This document shows, piece after piece, positions 7,088 through 10,335 of a stretch of 10,335 bases of DNA. Below the pieces are notes generated by a model. It made no database searches. It had not been told where the DNA came from and saw only the letters and a program-made list of their open reading frames with translations. The position numbers were made by a program, and so were the translations under genes. Numbering within the stretch: position 1 is the first letter of the stretch; each line of letters begins with the position of its first letter. Source of the DNA: Eudoraea sp. (GTDB lineage: Bacteria > Bacteroidota > Bacteroidia > Flavobacteriales > Flavobacteriaceae); NCBI GenBank assembly GCA_013041785.1, contig JABDRK010000103.1, positions 1 through 10,335 of the forward strand. The letters run 5' to 3'.

Positions 7088-7708
7088 CTAGGACATCTTA
7101 AAGGATCCTTCAAATGGGATCCGGTTTATAATACTCCTTCCCAGGGTAACTTCATCAGCGTATTCCAATTCATCCCCTACCGGTATTCCGCGGGCAATAG
7201 TTGAAGTCTTGACAGGTGTTCCCTGAAGCTGTTTGTAAATGTAGAAATTAGTAGTATCTCCTTCCATAGTCGAACTCAGGGCAAAAATGAGTTCACTGAT
7301 CTCCCCTGACATTACTTTGGATACCAAAGGTGCAATGCTCAGATCCTGTGGGCCGATTCCTTCAATTGGAGATATTTTGCCCCCCAGCACATGGTAATGG
7401 CCCGTAAACTGTCCGGTATTCTCAATTGCCATCACATCCCTAATGTCTTCCACAACACATACCATGGTCCGGTCCCTTTTTGGATTGGAACAAATTTCAC
7501 AAAGTTCTTTATCTGAAATATTATGGCAGTTGGTACAAAAACGAATGTCTTCACGCAGCGCTGTCAGGGCAGTGCTCAGCTGTGCCGTCTGGGACTCCGG
7601 TTGTTTTAGCAAATGCAATACAAGACGCAGCGCCGTTCGCTTACCGATACCCGGCAATTGGGACATCTCATAGACCGCGTTTTCCAGCAATTTTGACGAA
7701 AATTCCAT
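7088..7708 (-). CDS. recR: recombination mediator protein RecR
   Basis: RecR works with RecO and RecF to load RecA on single-stranded DNA at gaps during recombinational repair. The 206 residues are the family length. In order they show a helix-hairpin-helix [10 protein letters not shown] (18-27), a four-cysteine zinc finger (Cys58, Cys61, Cys70, Cys73), a Toprim domain starting VCVVEDIRD (83-91), and the C-terminal [20 protein letters not shown] (174-193) with the Walker-B-like region. All key residues are intact. The ATG at 7708 fits the conserved N terminus of relatives, but it lies only 6 bases after a TAATTTTG promoter element, so the message may have almost no leader. It is divergent from the symporter gene. 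Confidence 0.97.
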   Translation of the reverse strand: MEFSSKLLENAVYEMSQLPGIGKRTALRLVLHLLKQPESQTAQLSTALTALREDIRFCTNCHNISDKELCEICSNPKRDRTMVCVVEDIRDVMAIENTGQFTGHYHVLGGKISPIEGIGPQDLSIAPLVSKVMSGEISELIFALSSTMEGDTTNFYIYKQLQGTPVKTSTIARGIPVGDELEYADEVTLGRSIINRIPFEGSFKMS

Positions 7709-7713
7709 ACTGG

Positions 7714-7721
7714 CAAAATTA
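7714..7721 (-). promoter_or_regulatory. recR promoter, -7 element TAATTTTG
   Basis: TAATTTTG ends 6 bases before the recR ATG, so transcription would begin at or very near the start codon. It partly overlaps a perfect 10-base palindrome ATTACGTAAT (7718-7727). No -33 box is evident at the right distance. Confidence 0.45.
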
Positions 7722-7766
7722 CGTAATGTTTATAGTTTTTGTACTTTGCCCCCGAAATTTCTTTCT

Positions 7767-9245
7767 ATGACGGCCTTGCACATCCTGCTGTTAATTGGCG
7801 GCTACTTCCTCCTGCTCTTACTGATTTCCTACTTCACCGGAAAGAACGATTCCAATGCTGATTTTTTCAAGGCCGGCAAACAATCTCCATGGTATCTCGT
7901 GGCTTTTGGCATGATTGGGGCATCCCTTTCGGGAGTTACTTTTATTTCGGTTCCAGGCTGGGTTGAGAGTTCACAATTCAGCTATATGCAAGTAGTCTTC
8001 GGATATCTGGCAGGCTATCTTGTGATCGCCTTTATCCTCATGCCCCTGTATTACCGGCTGAATGTGATATCGATCTATGAATATTTACTGGGGAGGTTCG
8101 GGCAGGTGAGTTATAAGATCGGTGCGCTGTCTTTTTTTGTATCCCGTGTATTGGGGGCCTCTTTCAGGCTGTTCCTGGTGGCCATAGTCCTGCAGCAGTT
8201 CGTTTTCGACGCCTGGAACGTACCTTTTGAAATCACGGTAGTGCTCTCCATCCTGCTCATATGGATATATACGTTCCGGGGTGGAATCAAAACCATTGTC
8301 TGGACCGATACGCTGCAAACCTTGTTTATGCTTGTTTCCGTGGGCCTCTCGATTTATTTTATCAATCAGCGACTCGACTGGAGTTTTACGGAATTTCTAG
8401 ATTCGGAAGAACTTAAGGCATATAGCCAGATCTTATTCACGGACGACTTCTTCGCCAAAAATCACTTCTTCAAATCGTTTTTAGGAGGGATGTTCATCAC
8501 CATATGTATGACCGGCCTGGACCAGGATATGATGCAGAAAAACCTGACTTGTCGCAACCTGAAGGAAGCCCAGACCAACATGGTTTCTTTCAGCCTGGTT
8601 CTGATTGTGGTTAATTTTATTTTCCTCCTGCTGGGAGCTCTGCTCTTTATTTATGCGGAAAAGTTCAGCATTGCCACGCCTTTGATGGACGGAGCGCCAA
8701 AATCTGACCTTCTTTTCCCCGAAATAGCGCTCAACAGCGGACTCGGGATTATCGTGGGCATCACTTTTGTCCTTGGACTCATTGCTGCTGCCTACAGCAG
8801 TGCGGATAGTGCGCTTACTTCCCTGACCACTTCCTTTTGCATTGATTTTTTAAATATTGGTAAAAAACCTGAGGCAGATCAAAAACGTATCCGAAAGCGT
8901 ACGCATGTGTGGATGAGCGGGTTGCTGATCGTTGTGGTTATCATTTTTAAATACGTTCTGGACCGCAATGTAATTGATGGTTTGCTAACAGTAGCCACCT
9001 ACACCTATGGGCCCCTGTTGGGCCTATTCTCCTTCGGAATCTTTACTAAATATCAGGTAAAAGACAACTATGTCTGGGTGGTGGCTTTGGTATCTGTCCT
9101 CAGCATCGTGGGGTTGGCCAATCTCCCCGAAGCATATTTGGGTGGTTATGCTGTTGGATATGAACTCCTTCCGATCAATGGCCTGATAACTTTTATAGGA
9201 TTGTATCTCATTCGGGTTCGCAAAACCGATATCAGTACTGCTTAG
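7767..9245 (+). CDS. sodium:solute symporter (SSF/SLC5 family)
   Basis: An inner-membrane secondary transporter that couples uptake of a small solute to sodium entry. The 492-residue protein has about 13 hydrophobic segments, the usual SSF plan. The broken first core helix contains [17 protein letters not shown] (48-64), and the sodium-site helix reads [14 protein letters not shown] (340-353) with Ser344 and Ser345 at the positions of the Na2 ligands in v[17 protein letters not shown] (172-184) and [15 protein letters not shown] (250-264) are also typical of the family. The substrate (sugar, amino acid, sialate or other) cannot be read from sequence. I chose ATG 7767 over an in-frame TTG at 7746, because the TTG lies in a promoter-like TACTTTG stretch. 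The C-terminal codons overlap the CoA-binding gene convergently by 14 bases, with no terminator between. Confidence 0.94.
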   Translation: MTALHILLLIGGYFLLLLLISYFTGKNDSNADFFKAGKQSPWYLVAFGMIGASLSGVTFISVPGWVESSQFSYMQVVFGYLAGYLVIAFILMPLYYRLNVISIYEYLLGRFGQVSYKIGALSFFVSRVLGASFRLFLVAIVLQQFVFDAWNVPFEITVVLSILLIWIYTFRGGIKTIVWTDTLQTLFMLVSVGLSIYFINQRLDWSFTEFLDSEELKAYSQILFTDDFFAKNHFFKSFLGGMFITICMTGLDQDMMQKNLTCRNLKEAQTNMVSFSLVLIVVNFIFLLLGALLFIYAEKFSIATPLMDGAPKSDLLFPEIALNSGLGIIVGITFVLGLIAAAYSSADSALTSLTTSFCIDFLNIGKKPEADQKRIRKRTHVWMSGLLIVVVIIFKYVLDRNVIDGLLTVATYTYGPLLGLFSFGIFTKYQVKDNYVWVVALVSVLSIVGLANLPEAYLGGYAVGYELLPINGLITFIGLYLIRVRKTDISTA

Positions 9246-9591
9246 TGGTTAGCAATACCAGTGTACAGGCAGCTTCGGCTGTGATCCCATGGCTGCCCAG
9301 CAAATCTATAAATTCCATGTTCTCCGTTCCGGGATTGAAGATCACCCTTTCAGGCTTAAGAGCGAGAATATCCTCATAATAGCCCTTCTGGGTTTCCGGT
9401 CTGAGGTAAAGGGTAACCGTATGGATATCTGCCAGACCTTCCAGCGTATTCCGAACCCTGACCCCGGAAACCTCACCTTCCTTCAGTCCAAAAGCCTCGG
9501 TTTTAAAACCGTTGGCCACCAGCTGTTCAATAGCGTAGTAACTGTAACGATTGGGTTTTAGAGACGCACCGAATACCAGGGTTTTCTTCAT
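9232..9591 (-). CDS. CoA-binding domain protein (YccU-like)
   Basis: A 119-residue single-domain protein with a Rossmann-type CoA_binding_2 fold. It opens [20 protein letters not shown], where GAS (8-10) is the nucleotide-binding turn, and carries NPGTEN (86-91) and Cys109 in the C-terminal EAACTLVLL. These features match the small YccU-type proteins whose cellular role is not established; binding of CoA or a CoA thioester is inferred from the fold. Its last 14 bases overlap the end of the convergent symporter gene. The leader is about 65 bases, if the TACCTTTG element at 9671-9664 is the promoter, and it contains the complement of an ECF-like promoter. Confidence 0.87.
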   Translation of the reverse strand: MKKTLVFGASLKPNRYSYYAIEQLVANGFKTEAFGLKEGEVSGVRVRNTLEGLADIHTVTLYLRPETQKGYYEDILALKPERVIFNPGTENMEFIDLLGSHGITAEAACTLVLLTTKQY

Positions 9592-9623
9592 GATGGCATT
9601 TTGCTGTTAAAGATTGTTAATTA

Positions 9624-9650
9624 CTGTAACGTTTCACGGTCTACACCGTC
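9624..9650 (+). promoter_or_regulatory. ECF-sigma-like promoter, left copy
   Basis: CTGTAAC (9624-9630), a 16-base spacer and CGTC (9647-9650), then ATT (9652-9654) and GA (9656-9657). The AAC / CGT pattern with a 16-17-base spacer is the general form of ECF-sigma promoters, as for sigma-W and sigma-X of Bacillus subtilis. The same arrangement recurs at 9904. The expected start is near 9655-9660, directly before the candidate small RNA. The inverted repeat ACGGT-CTAC-ACCGT overlaps the right half and could instead be an operator for the CoA-binding gene leader. Confidence 0.5.
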
Positions 9651-9663
9651 TATTGGAAATATA

Positions 9664-9671
9664 CAAAGGTA
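9664..9671 (-). promoter_or_regulatory. CoA-binding gene promoter, -7 element TACCTTTG
   Basis: TACCTTTG matches TAnnTTTG on the minus strand, without a clear -33 box. Transcription would start near 9657 going left, which is almost the same point where the left ECF-like promoter would start going right. The two promoters therefore overlap and may exclude each other. Confidence 0.5.
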
Positions 9672-9742
9672 CTTATTGTCATTGATAGGGCTGTAATTTT
9701 ATAGTTAATGGTTAGTGTTTAGTATAGCATATCAATGAGAGG

Positions 9743-9768
9743 AACCCCGGCCAATGTGCCGGGGTTTT
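9743..9768 (+). terminator. intrinsic terminator, plus strand
   Basis: AACCCCGGC (9743-9751) and GCCGGGGTT (9758-9766) form a perfect 9-bp stem with a 6-base loop, followed by TTTTACTTTG on the plus strand. The U-rich side is on the plus strand only; going left the stem is followed by CCTCTC, so it would work poorly for minus-strand transcripts. The nearest plus-strand gene upstream ends 498 bases away. Confidence 0.88.
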
Positions 9769-9786
9769 ACTTTGTGTATTTCCATA

Positions 9787-9912
9787 TTATCCCTTCCATA
9801 TTTCCCATGATTGAACTCCTTCATTAAATTGTTGAAAGCCCCTCTCCTCCTGAGATTTTGACTTAAATACCACCGCTGCATAGAACGTTAAATTCTGAGA
9901 AAGCTGTAACAT
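9787..9912 (-). CDS. possible small protein, 41 residues
   Basis: An ATG at 9912 opens a 41-codon frame beginning MLQLSQNLTFYAAVVFKSKS and ending SWEIWKG before TAA. Its composition (balanced charge, two Trp, Glu/Gln-rich middle, many G-starting codons) is more protein-like than the chance frames in the region. The frame stays open for nine more codons upstream, back to a TGA, without another standard start. I recognise no family. It could be a real small protein, a remnant of a longer gene, or chance. No TAnnTTTG element precedes it. Its first codons lie over the complement of the right ECF-like -35 box, so both readings need not be true. The hairpin at 9743-9768 begins 18 bases past its stop. 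Confidence 0.3.
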   Translation of the reverse strand: MLQLSQNLTFYAAVVFKSKSQEERGFQQFNEGVQSWEIWKG

Positions 9913-9930
9913 AAGTTGATGATTATCGTC
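9904..9930 (+). promoter_or_regulatory. ECF-sigma-like promoter, right copy, for the outer-membrane gene
   Basis: CTGTAAC (9904-9910), a 16-base spacer and CGTC (9927-9930), then ATT (9932-9934) and GA (9936-9937). These are the same bases at the same spacing as the copy at 9624. The expected start near 9937 gives a leader of about 30 bases before the ATG at 9970. No housekeeping TAnnTTTG element is found in front of this gene, which supports use of an alternative sigma factor. Confidence 0.55.
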
Positions 9931-9956
9931 AATTAGATATCATCAATCATCATCAA
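9916..9956. repeat. three copies of ATCATCAA
   Basis: TTGATGAT lies at 9916-9923, within the spacer of the right ECF-like promoter, and is the reverse complement of ATCATCAA at 9939-9946 and 9949-9956. The two direct copies are 10 bases apart, one helical turn. The arrangement could be a protein-binding site or could fold in the early transcript. Confidence 0.6.
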
Positions 9957-9969
9957 AAAACGAACAACC

Positions 9970-10335
9970 ATGAAGAATTTCCTGGGCCTTTTGGCCCTGC
10001 TAGCCAATTTTTCCCTCACCGCACATACAGGTTCTTTAACTACTGACATCGAAGACGGGAGTGTAAAAGGAAAAGTAATAGACCAGACCCTGAACGAACC
10101 GGTGGCCTACGCAGCTATCGTGATTAAATCTTCAAAAGATGAGGCCACGATTACCGGCGGCATTACCACAGACGATGGAAATTTTGAAATTAAAAAGCTT
10201 CCGGAGGGAGACTATACCCTGGAGGTGCAATTTATCGGTTATAAAACACATAAAGCTTCCATAACCATATCCAAAGATAACCGCAAGGTATCCCTCGGCA
10301 CCATTGTACTGGAAGAAGAAGCTGAAGAACTCAGC
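9970..10335 (+). CDS. CarboxypepD_reg-like domain outer-membrane protein, N-terminal part
   Basis: The first 122 residues of a protein that runs off the window. A signal peptide (hydrophobic 4-17, likely cut near Ala18) is followed by a beta-sandwich carboxypeptidase-regulatory-like domain (about 31-115). It has the usual landmarks GSVKGKVID (30-38), PVAYAAIVI (44-52), GGITTDDGNFEIKKLPEGDYTLEV (63-86) and FIGYKTH (88-94), ending in LGTIVLEEEAEELS. In Bacteroidota this domain usually precedes a plug and beta-barrel of a TonB-dependent transporter, or the related OMP_b-brl_3 barrel family without a typical plug; the part seen cannot decide between them. It would sit in the outer membrane. Transcription appears to come from the ECF-like promoter at 9904. 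Confidence 0.85.
   Translation, partial: MKNFLGLLALLANFSLTAHTGSLTTDIEDGSVKGKVIDQTLNEPVAYAAIVIKSSKDEATITGGITTDDGNFEIKKLPEGDYTLEVQFIGYKTHKASITISKDNRKVSLGTIVLEEEAEELS

Larger units (their letters stand above)
9655..9768 (+). ncRNA. candidate ECF-controlled small RNA, about 110 nt
   Basis: No gene of this kind is known to me; the call rests on structure. It has a promoter-like element just upstream and a strong terminator at its end. Between them is an imperfect 15-bp hairpin: 9679-9687 pairs perfectly with 9730-9738 (9 bp). After a GG/A bulge, 9690-9695 pairs with 9723-9728 (6 bp including one G-U), leaving a 27-base AU-rich loop (9696-9722). The terminator hairpin begins 4 bases after this stem closes. 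There is no convincing reading frame inside. Alternatives are that it is the long 3' end of the symporter transcript running antisense over the CoA-binding gene, or an attenuator leader of the outer-membrane gene. Confidence 0.42.
9592..9969. other. 378-base intergenic control region
   Basis: This is the only long stretch without a confident gene. From left to right it holds an ECF-like plus-strand promoter (9624-9650) with a short inverted repeat inside it (ACGGT at 9636-9640, ACCGT at 9645-9649), a minus-strand -7 element for the CoA-binding gene (9671-9664), and a structured stretch ending in a plus-strand terminator (9743-9768). It then holds a 41-codon minus-strand reading frame (9787-9912), a second ECF-like plus-strand promoter (9904-9930), and an 8-base repeat present three times (9916-9956). 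There is no TAnnTTTG element on the plus strand within it. Confidence 0.7.

Noticed and set aside
7742..7748. TACTTTG as the symporter promoter
   Set aside because: It is one base short of TAnnTTTG and has no -33 box at the right distance, so it was noted but not called.
7746..7766. Upstream TTG start for the symporter
   Set aside because: It adds seven residues without family support and the TTG belongs to a promoter-like TACTTTG stretch; ATG 7767 gives a normal N terminus.
9601..9621. Repeated GTTAA motifs
   Set aside because: Two 5-base matches in AT-rich spacer are expected by chance.
9743..9768. Reading the hairpin as a two-way terminator for the small minus-strand frame
   Set aside because: On the minus strand the stem is followed by CCTCTC without a T run, so it would be a poor terminator in that direction.
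9735..9827. A 30-codon plus-strand frame starting ATG at 9735
   Set aside because: It runs straight through the terminator hairpin and its U-rich tail, so it could not be translated from a transcript ending there, and it has no promoter of its own.

Overview
The window looks like chromosomal DNA of a Flavobacteriaceae-type member of the Bacteroidota. The basis is four lineage markers: a DUF4295 (bL38) gene beside rpmB and rpmG, a DUF2911 gene, a CarboxypepD_reg-like outer-membrane protein, and repeated TAnnTTTG promoter elements with little sign of Shine-Dalgarno sequences. The genus cannot be fixed from this window. All complete genes look intact and there is no insertion sequence, prophage, CRISPR array, tRNA or rRNA.

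Layout, read in the direction of transcription. Most of the window (1-7708) is on the minus strand in several units. recR stands alone. A lipoyl-dependent acyltransferase (E2) follows behind its own promoter. A tightly packed set of exonuclease, FAH-family enzyme, Hpt protein and cinA follows, the last three overlapping by 1-4 bases. Next is rpmB-rpmG-bL38, which starts from a perfect TTTG-N19-TAnnTTTG promoter and ends at a strong intrinsic terminator. Just past that terminator a new -7 element starts ftsY, which overlaps a DUF2911 gene, which overlaps the first codons of another gene cut by the window edge. On the plus strand, divergent from recR, is a sodium:solute symporter; its end overlaps convergently with a small CoA-binding protein gene. 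At the right edge a plus-strand outer-membrane protein gene begins.

The most interesting part is the 378-base gap at 9592-9969. It holds two plus-strand copies of the same ECF-sigma-like promoter arrangement, CTGTAAC-N16-CGTC-n-ATT-n-GA, 280 bases apart. The right copy sits about 40 bases before the outer-membrane gene. The left copy is followed by about 110 bases that fold into a long imperfect hairpin and end in a perfect 9-bp terminator hairpin with a U-rich tail. This is a candidate small RNA sharing its regulator with an outer-membrane gene, comparable in logic to the sigma-E-controlled sRNAs of enterobacteria. The same gap carries a 41-codon minus-strand reading frame with protein-like composition and three copies of an 8-base repeat.

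Working together: the left half is mostly housekeeping (ribosome large-subunit proteins, SRP receptor, recombination mediator, nucleotide and metabolite clean-up enzymes). The right end is a cell-envelope and transport module that seems to have separate, stress-type control.
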